From: Chrysogorgia sp. JL179-B06
Lineage: Eukaryota > Cnidaria > Anthozoa > Scleralcyonacea > Chrysogorgiidae
Assembly: GCA_035772405.1 (NCBI GenBank)
Contig: JAYKKM010000054.1
Coordinates: forward strand, 1,818,001-1,882,000
Direction: 5' to 3'
DNA: 64,000 nucleotides
Under the pieces are notes generated by a model. That model was not told the DNA's origin and did not search any database. It saw only the letters and a program-made list of their open reading frames with translations. The translations under genes and the position numbers were made by a program. Shown piece by piece: positions 22,772-35,900 of the stretch (the first letter of the stretch is position 1; each line of letters begins with the position of its first letter).

Positions 22772-24139
22772 GATATATATATAGAGAGAGAGCTCACTTT
22801 AATGATAAATATTGAGTAGAGGCGAGTGACTGGACGAAGACACTTAGGTTAGAAAACTCATTAGGGGGGGAGGGGTATGGCTAAACTGGGTGAGGCTATT
22901 CTGCACTCAGTTGATGTAGTGACGTCATACGAACAATTCACGAAGTTCGTCGGGAAATGCTCGGTCTATCTTCGCGTTGCGAAATATAATGATGCACAAG
23001 TAGTAATTGATGACGAGCGATTTTGAAATGGTTGGTCCGCAATATCAATGAATTTACAATAAAACTGAGTAAGCTAGCGAAATAAACTTTACGTATGTTG
23101 TAGATAGATAAATTAAATTTCTTTCAAGGTATAATAGAGCTTGTATGCTTCATTATTTCTCAAGAAAACGTTCGAAGTAAACGGCTTAAAATACGACCGA
23201 CTTGTTCAAAATAGCGGCAATATTGTATATTTTGGACATGTTCGTTTTTTCACTTTTTTTAAGAAAACTAAGAAAGCTACAACAATAAGCTATACGTATA
23301 TTATAGACAGATAAATTATCTTTCTTTTAAGGTATAATAGACCTTGTAAAGTTTACTGTTTCTCAACAAAACGTTCGAAGAGGAGCGCCTTATTATTTGG
23401 CCGCCATCTTCAAAATCAGCATCGTAATTTAAACCGAATACGTCGAACGTTTTCTTGACAAATAATCAACCCTACAAGCTGTCTTATGCCATAAAACAAA
23501 GATAATTTATCTATCTACAATATACGTAAACGTTATTGTGCTATCTTACTTAGTTTTTTCTTAAAAAAGCGATATCATCGTGATCAAGCGCCAGAGATCA
23601 AGCGCGGGGTTTCCACGGAGTGCATCGAAAACATTCGTTATAATACATCAGAAATTTAAATTTTAAAAGTACTTCTACATGCTCATACAATTCCATACTT
23701 TCCAAAAACATTCAGCCGACTCAACGCTTTCTACCAATACATATTTAATGTCTGTAGCTTCTGTATTTCAAAAGTTATACAAGTTAAAGTGGTGTGACAG
23801 TTTCTATTGAAACAAAGCTACACAGTTCAACATTGTATTGCCCTTCCTACAGTGAGTGGCTACTCTGTGAACTTGACGACTGTATAATAAACATGTTTCT
23901 CCACCCATGACGCAGTTATGATTGAATCAAAATAATGAATCATGTATACACTACAACCATTAAAACAACATATAAACAATCCAAGTATTATCAAAAAGAG
24001 AAAATGTCCAAGTAATCAAAACATAACTCGCCATATTTACGAACATTTTCCGACGATTTGTCGACATGACGTCACTACATCAACTGAGTGCAGAATAGCC
24101 TCTATGGAGGGGGATTAGGGACAAAATTGTTATAGGAAG

Positions 24140-24555
24140 GCATTGGGTCGTACTATTGGGTCGTACTGGACATGCAATGGGTCGTACTGGACAGGCAATG
24201 GGTCGTACTGGACATGCAATGGGTCGTACTGGACAGGCAATGGGTCGTACTGGACAGGCAATGGGTCGTACTTGACAGGCAATGGGTCGTACTGGACAGG
24301 CAATGGGTCGTACTGGACATGCAATGGGTCGTACTGGACAGGCATTCGATCGTACTGGACAGGCAATGGGTCGTACTGGACAGCCAATGGGTCGTACTGG
24401 ACAGGCAATGGGTCGTACTGGACAGCCAATGGGTCGTACTGGACAGGCAATGGGTCGTACTGGACAGGCAATGGGTCGTACTGGACAGGCAATGGGTCGT
24501 ACTGGACAGGCAATGGGTCGTACTGGACAGGCAATGGGTCGTACTGGACAGGCAA
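24140..24555. repeat. 21-bp minisatellite, left arm
   Basis: About 20 copies of CAATGGGTCGTACTGGACAGG with point variants. As 21 is a multiple of three and the unit has no stop, several frames stay open; these are not genes. Confidence 0.95.
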
Positions 24556-24716
24556 TATCTCACATGTTATTGCGCATGCGCATAACATAAATACAGCTAA
24601 CGACAAGTAACGCGGGCTCGCCACGCTCCAAAGACTTTATATGCTGAGACTATATGTTGATTTATTCAAATGAATTTCACGCTTCATCAGCATAGAATTG
24701 TTTAAAATGTCAAGAG

Positions 24717-24880
24717 ACCGCGAAGATATGTTACAACGTGCTAAAGATGCTTTAAAGAACGCACTAGCCGAGTTGGAAACAGAGCCCCAAAGCTCAACTC
24801 AGAATACTGACGACCGTCAACACTCGGTCTCCGAATTCCGTTGATCGTCAAAGACAACAAAGTGCAACTGATGATTTTAG
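24717..24880 (+). pseudogene. Left-arm copy of an element exon, frameshifted
   Basis: Starts MSRDREDMLQRAKDALKNAL like the right-arm copy, but a 2-base deletion near 24808 (ACTGACGACC against ACTGAGACGACC) breaks the frame. It ends at the same GATTTTAG/gtgagt donor. Confidence 0.6.
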
Positions 24881-26020
24881 GTGAGTCAATAAAAAATAAA
24901 TGGAATCTACGAGTGTTCCATGTATTTTCTTCAAAGCATATTACAAATGAATAAATAAAATAAAAAATACGAATTTGGAAAACACGTCGGATATCGCTTC
25001 CATTTTGGCTCGAATTATTACAATTGATATGTTTGGAACACTATTTGTATTGATCTTCACAAAACCAATACAGAATCAAGGTGTAAAATTTAAAAAGTCA
25101 CATATATAGGAAATGAATTTTGTAGTTCAACTAATCTTGTTATTTTGGTCTTTCACTTGGCAAAAATGCAAATTTCAATCTCGAAAAGTGCCCATGGATA
25201 TTTCGGAAAAGATTGAAACTAAAGCTATGCATAGAATAACTTTCAGGGCATCAAATACTATTAATGGCTAAAGTGTTTCATCTGTTGCTATGACAACAGT
25301 GACGTTTCAAACATTTGCATTTAAACATTTCTTTTAGTTTAATTAATGAATAGGCAAATTTAAAAAATTTCTGTGGATCCAATTTTTAAAAAAAACTAAA
25401 AAAACATGATTTTTTTTGTGTAAAATAATTGGATCCACAGAATTTTTTTTTAATCTGCCTATTTATTAATTAAACTAAAAGAAATGTTTAAATGCAAAAA
25501 AATCGGGGGTCACCGACTCGTTTGCGAAATAAATTAGATTAAATGTTCATTTTCGGCCATTTTGAAACGTCACTGTTGTCATAGCAACAGATGAAACACT
25601 TTAGCCATTAATAGTATTTGATGCCCTGAAAGTTATTCTATGCATAGCTTTAGTTTCAATCTTTTCCGAAATATCCATGGGCACTTTTCGAGATTGAAAT
25701 TTGCATTTTTGCCAACTTTCAAGAAACAGTAGGGACCACCTTAAGTGAAAGACCAAAATAACAAGATTAGTTGAACTACAAAATTCATTTCCTATATATG
25801 TGACTTTTTAAATTTTATACCTTGATTCTGTATTGGTTTTGTGAAGATCAATACAAATAGTGTTCCAAAACATATCAATTGTAATAATTCGAGCCAAAAT
25901 GGAAGCGATATCCGACGTGTTTTCCAAATTCGTATTTTTATTTTATTTATTCATTTGTAATATGCTTTGAAGAAAATACATGGAACACTCGTAGATTCCA
26001 TTTATTTTTTATTGACTCAC

Positions 26021-26205
26021 CTAAAATCATCAGTTGCACTTTGTTGTCTTTGACGATCAACGGCATTCGGAGACCGAGTGTTGACGGTCGTCTCAGTATT
26101 CTGAGTTGAGCTTTGGGGCTCTGTTTCCAACTCGGCTAGTGCGTTCTTTAAAGCATCTTTAGCACGTTGTAACATATCTTCGCGGTCTCTTGACATTTTA
26201 AACAA
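26021..26205 (-). CDS. Element-encoded first exon (right arm), protein unknown
   Basis: An intact frame beginning MFKMSRDREDMLQRAKDA (a second methionine three codons later matches the left copy) and ending at a GATTTTAG/gtgagt splice donor. The product is short, charged and helical, with a Q/S/T-rich tail. No downstream exon is recognised inside the palindrome, so it is probably the stranded 5' exon of the parent element's gene. Confidence 0.45.
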
Positions 26206-26344
26206 TTCTATGCTGATGAAGCGTGAAATTCATTTGAATAAATCAACATATAGTCTCAGCATATAAAGTCTTTGGAGCGTGGCGAGCCCGCGTTACTTGT
26301 CGTTAGCTGTATTTATGTTATGCGCATGCGCAATAACATGTGAG

Positions 26345-26780
26345 ATATTGCCTGTCCAGTACGACTGCCTGTCCAGTACGACCCATTGCCTGTCCAGTAC
26401 GACCCATTGCCTGTCCAGTACGACCCATTGCCTGTCCAGTACGACCCATTGCCTGTCCAGTACGACCCATTGCCTGTCCAGTACGACCCATTTCCTGTCC
26501 AGTACGACCCATTGCCTGTCCAGTACGACCCATTGCCTGTCCAGTACGACCCAATGCCTATCCAGTACGACCCATTGCCTGTCCAGTACGACCCGATGCC
26601 TGTCCAGTACGACCCATTGCCTGTCCAGTACGACCCATTGCCTGTCCAGTACGACCCATTGCCTGTCCAGTACGACCCATTGCCTGTCCAGTACGACCCA
26701 TTGCCTGTCCAGTACGACCCATTGCCTGTCCAGTACGACCCATTGCCTGTCCAGTACGACCCATTGCCTGTCCAATAGTA
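26345..26780. repeat. 21-bp minisatellite, right arm
   Basis: About 20 copies of CCTGTCCAGTACGACCCATTG, the inverse of the left-arm array. Confidence 0.95.
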
Positions 26781-26989
26781 CGACCCAATGCCTTCCTATA
26801 ACAATTTTGTCCCTAATCCCCCTCCATAAGCCTCACCCAGAGAGCCTCACCCATGGCTAAACGAGAAAATGCAGCTTCCGTTTCTTGGCGCAGGCCAAAA
26901 GGAACGCAGGCTCTGGGTACGAGTTGCATTCTCTGCTCATTCTTTCTCATTCTTGTGTTTGTTGCTCTGGTTTTCCCAAACACGTTGAC

Positions 26990-29900
26990 ATGTATGTAAG
27001 TTACATTGGTTTACATTGGTTAAATGTTTTACATGTTCGAGGTTTTGGCTTATGCTGCGTGCATTTACCTATTTTCAGGGCCGAATATTGGATATCTCAA
27101 CCTAAAAAGTTCTGTGACTTCTGTAAATGTTGGATTGCTGACAACAAACCGGTGAGCTTTGTAGGATGTGATGTCGTTGAACTGCTTTAAACTAAAATTT
27201 AGATTGGTTATGTTTGGTTATGCATAAAGTCATAACTCATAAATATTATCAATAAATATCATATATTGTGAAAATTGAAAATATGTTATCGAGTGGCAAT
27301 TTAATATGAATGACTACGTTTTGCTTCTCTAACCAGTCTTTATTTATGCCGACCATATTGGTAAATGATAAAAACATCTTTTAGTAGAATTACTTCGCTG
27401 TTCTCACAGGTTTCTTTTTGTGAATCATGTATTTTAAAATGTTTATATATCGTATTTTACAATAAATTTTCGGCGAGGTCCGTTAGCTCAGTCGGTAGAG
27501 CGTGGTGCTAATAACGCCAATGTCATGAGTTCGATCCTCATACGGACCAAGTTTTTTTTCCAATAGTAACCAGTATTTCTCGATTTTTTAAATTTATTTT
27601 CTCAAGTTACAGGCATTAATATGTAGGTGCCCCATTCATCAAATATTCTCTGTTTAGTGATTATAAATATTTTTCGGTCGCATTTACCCGTCGCTCAGTC
27701 TTTGTCTTTTTACAAAACTAGTCCCTAGGCCTCTCATGGGACGCCGCTTTTTTTTCTATCATGGGCAATGAATAATAAAACATTTAATGAAATTAATTGT
27801 TTATGTACCTCACTTTTTTGCATCAAAGAACTGACGTCAAACATGGCATTGTCATCCAACGTATTCCTTAGAATTAACAATAACTAAGAATCTACAAATA
27901 AGTAAAAGACTGTGAGTTTAATGTATTAGGTCTTGAATCTTGAATATATGTACTTGAGAATCCTACAAGCAGTATGTCTTATGTTAATCTATACGTTTAA
28001 GCAATATGTAAGGGGTGGTTCGTAGGCAATTGAGGACAGATAAATTTAGGATTGAGTTCAGGATTAGGATTAGAATCCACAGGTATATAACCCTACATTT
28101 ACTACCATTGGTAATTCGAGGCCAAAAGCTGGCTAGTTCAACAGTTCACTAGTTCAACAGAACACTTAGGCCCGGTTTAGACGTCGAACTTCACATGTGC
28201 CGAATTCAATGCAAATGAGCGTAATCTATTGTTTAAGCTAATTTGCATTGAGTTTGTCACATGTGAAGTTCGATGTTTAAACTGGGCCTTAGTCTTGAAC
28301 AAATATGTTCTTACAACCAGGTCCCATCAAGAGCCAGGATGGGCCCTGGCTGCCAGGATGGGTCCAGGCCTCTGTGAGATTAACAACATTTTAATACCAT
28401 CATGATTGAGTAGCCTAAAAGTTTATAATAATAAACAATTATTGGATGAAGCTAAGCATGATATCAAAAATTAATTGAAGTATGTATCACATAATTTAAA
28501 TCTGAATGGTATATTTTAGAATTTGACTTAAATACCAAAAAAGGTTTAAATGGTAAAACAATAAATATGTAAGTAAATGATTTAAATGTTTAAATGCCCA
28601 AAGGCCACTTTTTTATATTTTTTATAAATGATTTACTATTACATATGGAATTGCAATTTGATCTATTCGCTGATGATACTATGATACTGCATCGTCTGAT
28701 TATAAAAACATCCATGATTTAAACAAGAAATTGTCAATCGCTGCAATTCAAATTAGTAACTGGGCAACTGCCAGTAAACTACAGCTCACTGGAGGATGAT
28801 CCAGGAACCCTACCTTATATGGTATCACCAGGGGGGTCCCACGTATAATTCAAATTAGCACCGTCTCCCCAGGGCCTTTGTTCCTGATATTTGGAAATTA
28901 ATAAAGTTAACTTAACTACAATTATTTGGCCATCTATAAAATCCAATTATTTTCCCATCACATACATAGTCCTTGGTTATCACTAATCACATTATCACAC
29001 AACAGTTTAGGCAGATTCAAATATCATTTGCTTGTGCTAATTCAAACCCTTGACGACCATCAACGCCCGTACCTGGGAGTGGAGGTAAGACCCTGGACAT
29101 GCTGCATACTTATTGGACACGCATTGGCATAACTGACTACAAAAACGCCTGAATTAATTTCTAAACAAATTTAATAAATTGGAAAAAGTTTTCCTTCTGA
29201 TTCTTTTTCTTCCCATATTAGTACATTTTTAAAATAGCTTTGGTAGAAATCTTGAACAGGATCCTACAGGATCGTGTCAAGATCCCATAGGATCCTGTAG
29301 GACCATGTACAAGATCCTACAGGATCCTACACGATCCTGTCAGGATCCTACACGATCCCTGAAGTATCCTGTAGGATCTTGTACAGGATCCTAAAATATC
29401 CGACAGGATCTTGTACAGGATCCTGAAATATCCTGTAGCATCTTGTACAGGATCCTGAAATATCCTGCAGGATCTTATACAGGATCCTGAAATATCCTGT
29501 AGGATCTTATACAGGATCCTGAAATATCCTGTAGGATCTTATACAGGATCCTGAAATATCCTGTAGGATCTTATACAGGATCCTGAAATATCCTGCAGGA
29601 TCTTGTACAGGATCCTGAAATATCCTGTAGGATCTTATACAGGATCCTGAAATATCCTGTAGGATCTTGTACAGGATCCTGAAATATCCTGTAGGATCTT
29701 ATACAGGATCCTGAAATATCCTGTAGGATCTTATACAGGATCCTGAAATATCCTGTAGGATCTTATACAGGATCCTGAAATATCCTGTAGGATCTTATAC
29801 AGGATCCTGAAATATCCTGCAGGATCTTGTACAGGATCCTGAAATATCCTGTAGGATCTTAATACAGGATCCTGAAATATCCTGTAGGATCTTATACAGG

Positions 29901-32900
29901 ATCCTGAAATATCCTATAGGATCTTATACAGGATCCTGAAATATCCTGCAGAATCTTATACAGGATCCTGAAATATCCTGCAGGATCTTATACAGGATCC
30001 TGAAATATCCTGCAGGATCTTATACAGGATCCTGAAATATCCTGCAGGATCTTATACAGGATCCTGAAATATCCTATAGGATCTTATACAGGATCCTGAA
30101 ATATCCTGCAGGATCTTATACAGGATCCTGAAATATCCTGTAGGATCTTATACAGGATCCTGAAATATCCTGTAGGATCTTATACAGGATCCTGAAATAT
30201 CCTGCAGGATCTTATACAGGATCCTGAAATATCCTGTAGGATCTTATACAGGATCCTGAAATATCCTGCAGGATTTTGTACAGGATCCTGAAATATCCTG
30301 TAGGATCTTATACAGGATCCTGAAGGATAGATAGTTTAATTTCCAAATACTTTGCAGCTCGAAAGCTGAATTATGTATTTACAGTAATGCCATTGATAAA
30401 GTATATTATAAACTAAGTACTATAATTATAAAAAAGTATAAAATATGGTAAAAAGATTAATCTACATATAATTATTATCAATACAAGATCTAATTACGAA
30501 ACTGTTCCTATAACGATCTGTCTTGCATTTGGGTACATTGAAGCGCCTGTTCCGTCTCAAAGCATAACGTGAGGGTCCACTAAACGGTATTAAACTGTTC
30601 AGACGATGATCAGGGTCCTTTACGATGGTGTCAAAGGTATTTCTACATAGCCCTATAATGAAGTCTACGATTGGGACAATGTTCAGCATTTCAATAGCTC
30701 CCTGATAGGGTAGTCCTGGGCAAATAATAGACATTGCCCGCTTTTCTACTCGCACCAACTCATCTTTCAAATACTTTGGTAAGGCATAAAAAAAGACGGG
30801 TGCTGCATACGTAAGGACAGAGCGTATACAAGCAGTGTAAAATGCAGACATGTCTTGCCTAGGAACTCTTGATCTCTTTAGTTGCACTAAAACGTAAAAA
30901 CGCTTCGACGCTTTCTTGATAATATCACCAATGTGGTCATTCCACGTAAGGTTGCTCGATATGGTCAAACCCAGAAGTTTAGCACTAGTCACATTTTCCA
31001 GTTCGTTACCATCCACTACAACAGGTGCAAACTGGGGCTCATCCTTTACGAAGGATATCCTGAGCTCCTTACACTTGTCGCTATTCAGCTTGACTCTGTT
31101 CTGCGTAGACCACTCCACAACGTTATCCGCGATCTCCTGTGCACAACTCCGGTTACCTTGGCAATTACTTCCGAGGTAGTCGTGTCGTCGACATACTTCC
31201 ATACATTAGCCAAATCATCAACATCTAAATCATTTATTAGTACCAATAATAGCCATGGGCCTAATTTTGTTCCCTGAGGGACCCCAGATGGCACTGAGCC
31301 TCATTCAGAGTAACAACTCCCAGCGAGTTTAACTCTCTATGAACGATTAGAAAGGAAATCTATAATCCAATTGACGATTCTTGTTGGTAGATTCAACCTG
31401 CATAATTTCTCCACAAGTATTCCATGATCTATAAGGTCGAACGCCTTTTTATAGTCAAAGAGTATAGCTCTAACTGTAGCGCTATTACCGTCAGTTCCCT
31501 TAGACCAATTGTGAAGCATGTGTATCAGCGCCTGTGTGGTTGAGGATTTTGGAACAGCTCCGTATTGGTTTGGGTCGAGTATCTCCAAAACTGCAGGCTT
31601 GATGTAATCGGATACCATGCACGCACTCCTCGGCCACCTTTGATAGACATGGAGTAAGGGAGATAGGCCTGAGTTGCTTTTTCAGGTTTTCGACCGGCTT
31701 CACCTTTGGTAACGGAACCACATTCGCGAACTTCCAGATCTTAGGAAGAGATTGCTCATTCAAGGAGGAGTTAATAATTCTACTGATTGGAAGGGACAAA
31801 AGTTCCGCATACTCCTTGAGCATCCAGTTCGGTATCTCATCTGGACCACACGTCCAGCATATATCAGTATCTCATCTGGAACATCACGCCTTTGATGGCC
31901 AATAATTTGAAAATACAAATTTCGGAAACCTCCGGGAGCTCAGGCGTGTTCTCGTCAATGGGAAGTTTGGTCAGCGATATTCTTCAAGTGGTTCCAAAAA
32001 GGCTTCGTTAATTGCATTTGCGAGATCTTGGTCGCTAAGGTCATCGATTCCTTCAATGTTGATTTGACCAATAACGTCCCCAGAATTTGAAATGAACCCG
32101 CACAAGCGTTTGACCTCCTTCCACCAAACCTTGGGGTTTTCTTTAGTATGCTCGACCTTGGATTTATAAAACAAGGCCTTGCACACTTTTCTTTCGCGAT
32201 TAATGGCGTTCCGGTAAAATTTATACTGCAGTGATTCCGTACCACCTTCGTGAAAAGCTTTCTGTCGTTTAAGAATGAGTGTTTTAAGGTGATACGTCAG
32301 ATGTATTGACGCGAACTCTCGTAATAGGCATCAGAAGGTCTAGTCCTGTTTGCAGCACCTTGTTGAATATGTCAAGCATATCCTGACAGCAGTTTGCAGG
32401 GGAGAATAACACATTCTAGTCAAATGCACACGGGTATCTACCAAGCTCAGCTCTTCTGCTTTTCCGTTTGTCACGCTTCAACACAAATCTTGATTGTTGA
32501 TGACAATTTTCTCTTATACAGGATCCTGAAATATCCTGCAGGATCTTATACAGGATCCTGAAATATCCTGCAGGATCTTATACAGGATCCTGAAATATCC
32601 TGTAGGATCTTATACAGGATCCTGAAATATCCTGCAGGATCTTGTAGGAAATTGGAAACTGTAAATATGAGGTCAAGGTCAAATTAAACTATAAACAGGA
32701 AGTACGAAATAATAATAATAATAATAATACAACTTTATTTCACTAGGGTATAAAACACTCTACAGCCAAAGGCTAACAAACCTGTGGCCCTCGTCACTAA
32801 GATTATTACAGGAAAAGAACTATAAACTATATTACAAACAGTTTAAAAGACTAAAAATGATCTAAATCTACATATTGTTCAGATCTAAATATACGATATC

Positions 32901-35900
32901 TATTCTTAAAAATACCTATGCTTGGACTCGATCTAATATCAGTAGGTATACTGTTCCATAGCTTTACTGCCGATATTAAAAAGGATCTGCCCCCTTCCGT
33001 TTCTCGATTGTACTTGGGACAAACAACCGTTATATTGCCATATCGTGAAGTTCGCAACGATATTTGACTAACTGTTTTGAATTTTTCAGCAAGGTGGAGC
33101 TAATTATCCATTCAAACTTTTAAAAACCATACACTATGATATAATAATATATATAATAACTAAAAATAGATTCGAAGTGACTGTTATTGTGACCGTGAGA
33201 AGAAAGGGACGTTTTATTCGAAAGCAGTGAAGGGATGTGATTAAAGTTGATAATTCATTTAACTTTGTGTTTATCGTGAATATCAGTTAACGCGGGGGCA
33301 TTCGCGACAATCTTACACAAGATCATGAAATATCCTGCAGGATCTTATACAGGATCCCAAAATATCCTACAGGATCCTGAAATATGATATCTTGTTGGAT
33401 CCTTATACATGATCCATAAATAACTAATGAGATTCAATAATCAGAATGAAACAATTATATAAGTTGACACCAAAAGGAAATGTGTCGATTTACACTGGAC
33501 AAAGTCTGTCATAGGGAGACAGGAGTATATATCAAGTTGCAAAACTCGCAATATATTATACTATCAGCATTAAAAATAAAATGTTAAAGTTAGGATTCAT
33601 TTCGTCCTGATATAGTATATGAGACCACAGCTATTCAAACTATATAAGAAACAAAACGAACCTTGTCGTTTGAGACAATGATCATTTTATTTAACGAGGA
33701 AAAAACACCATATAGTCCAAGGAAGGGCGGAGAAAAGTCCGTTTGTCATGAAGTTGTTCAGGTCAATCTTCACGCATGGTCAAGCGAGAACGGATGAGCA
33801 CGGAAACAGATTTGATTCTTTTGATACCTTGTAAATGTGGCAGTATATAACCTGGCCTCGGAGTACAGAATTAATTTACTAATACTAACTTTAAGTCAAA
33901 TGTAAGCCACACGTTGTTCCTCAAGCGTAAAAGAAACACAATTAACGAACAGTAATTAATGACAGGATCTTAGATTTTCCTGATGGGATCCTGTTCAGAA
34001 TCTTGATGAATAATGCCAGGATCTTAGATTTCCTGATAGGATTCTGTTCAGGATCTTGAATATTAATGACAGGATCTTAGATTTTCCTGATAGGATCCTG
34101 TTCAGGATCTTGAATATTAATGACAGGACCTTAGATTTTCCTGATAGGATCCTGTTCAGGATCTTGAATATTAATGACAGGATCTTTAGATTTTCCTGAT
34201 AGGATATTCAGGATCTTGAATATTAATAACAAGATCTTAGATTTTCCTGATAGGATCCTCAATCTTGTTTAGGATCTTGAGCATTAATGACAGGATCTTA
34301 GATTTTCCGTGATGGGATCCTCAATCCTGTTTAGGATCTTGAATATTAATGACAGGATCTTAAATTTTCCTTGCTAGGATTCTGTTCAGGATCTTGAATA
34401 TTAATGACAGGCTCTTAGATTTTCCTGATAGGATCCTCAATCCTGTTTAGGATCTTGAATATTAATGACAGTATCTTAGCTTTTCTGTTCAAGTGGCAGT
34501 ATCATGAAATATTTTACAAGGTTTTTCTAGGATCCTAAAAAGGTTAGGATCCTGACCACATTAGGATCCTATCAGAATCCTGATCAGGATCCTGGTGATT
34601 TTAGGATCCTATTAGGATCCTGGTCAGGATCTTGTTGATTTTAGGATCCTAGTAGGATACTGATTAGGATCCTGTTCACATCAGGATCCTATCAGGATCC
34701 TAATGGCTTTAGGATCCGAGTAGGATCCTAGTTGGATCCTGTAGGATCCTACAGGATCATGTTTAGGATTTCTACCAGGGAGTGTACAAATGGTGCCGAC
34801 AGGATCCACTGATCGTCCTTTTGAAGTCTTTTCAATCTACATATTACTTGACACCACTCCAACTTTGTTTGTTTGTTGGATAACATTGTTTTATGTTATT
34901 TTGTATTTTACTTTGTAAAGTTGTATTATTGTCCAACAGCTGCGCTTATTAGAACCAATCATTTGTCTTTAGAGCGTTGATTTTCATGAAAGGGGAAAAA
35001 ATCATCAAGAAAACGTCAAGCTAAAAATCCAAGAGGTGTGTAACTGATTGATTGTTGTTGAATTATTTTTGTATATGATAATGATGATAAATGGTGATAA
35101 TGATACTAATGATTTAATTATGATTGTAACGACGATAGTCATCTTAATAGATATTCGTCTTAATTAGTTTTTGCTGTTGACAATTATTACGAAGTATAAA
35201 ATGTTACGCCTATTTCGGTATAACTGAAAACACGAGGAAGAGTTTGGAACTTGAAAGCTGTTGCATGTGCATGAGCCCTAGACCTTTGACTTGAGGACTT
35301 ACACAGTTGCTTGAGAGTTCTTCTAAACTCTCCGCGTGTTTGCATCAGGTAATACAAACATGGTAAAACAGCGTAATATATATTTTTATTAAAAAAACAC
35401 TGAACTGGATAATATATAACAAGTGAAAAGTGCAAAAGACCATTTTTCTTATCAAATACTAAATTCTTCGTATAATTATCTAAGCCAATTTGTGAACGAA
35501 TGTGATTGGTGACGTAATTACTCGTGTGTTTACATATAGCCTCGTGCAAAAACGGCAATTGAGTATTGACTATCACAGCTAGCGCGTGTAGGACACCAGT
35601 TGAGTATTGACTATCACAGCTAGCGCGTGTAGGACACCAGTGACAACTTATTTAATAAATTAAGTTATTATATGGCTTGGCTCGTGAGCGGTAGCTTTTC
35701 TGCAATCTGATTGGTTCCTGAGCGATCTTTACAAACTGGTAAAGACCGGTCATTACAAGACAACTGAAAAGTTTTAAAAAATTGCGAAAAAATTGAGGAA
35801 ATGTGCTTGAAAAGTTTCTGTTCTAAATGTCGTTCTTTCAATCCAAGTTGTTGCTCTTAAATCTTATTTATAATTTTATTATAAAATCTTATTCTTATGT

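Larger units (their letters stand above)
24103..26828. mobile_element. Nested 2.7-kb near-palindromic transposon with 6-bp TSD
   Basis: It begins TATGGAGGGGGATTAGGGAC and ends with the inverse. The two 1.3-kb arms mirror each other almost throughout around a centre near 25405. AGCCTC is duplicated at 24097-24102 and 26829-26834. The uninterrupted opposite end of the host element (22887-22930) shows a single AGCCTC/GAGGCT, confirming the duplication. Each arm holds a 21-bp minisatellite and a copy of the same first-exon-like frame. Superfamily unknown. Confidence 0.85.
22887..26853. mobile_element. Outer Mutator-like element hosting a nested insertion
   Basis: The ends are TGGGTGAGGCTATTCTGCAC and inverse AGCCTCACCCA. 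The 9-bp duplication TGGCTAAAC is at 22878-22886 and 26854-26862. The terminal repeat continues through ACTCAGTTGATGTAGTGACG on both sides (22907-22926, inverse 24069-24088). At the right end the AGCCTCACCC motif is duplicated. The interior 22930-24060 has three copies, two direct and one inverted, of a 150-bp module also found in the elements at 11115 and 36762. Non-autonomous. Confidence 0.8.

Noticed and set aside
24130..24624. PVQYDPL-repeat protein with signal-peptide-like start
   Set aside because: The frame is the 21-bp minisatellite; several frames on both strands are open at once, and the mirrored array at 26279-26860 shows the same. It is repeat DNA inside a transposon.
24140..26780. 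Possible CRISPR-like array
   Set aside because: Units are contiguous without spacers, in an animal genome and in a transposon arm.
35187..35576. 129-residue minus-strand frame in the WBP4 intron
   Set aside because: No similarity to any family I recognise, no splice context and low-complexity composition.
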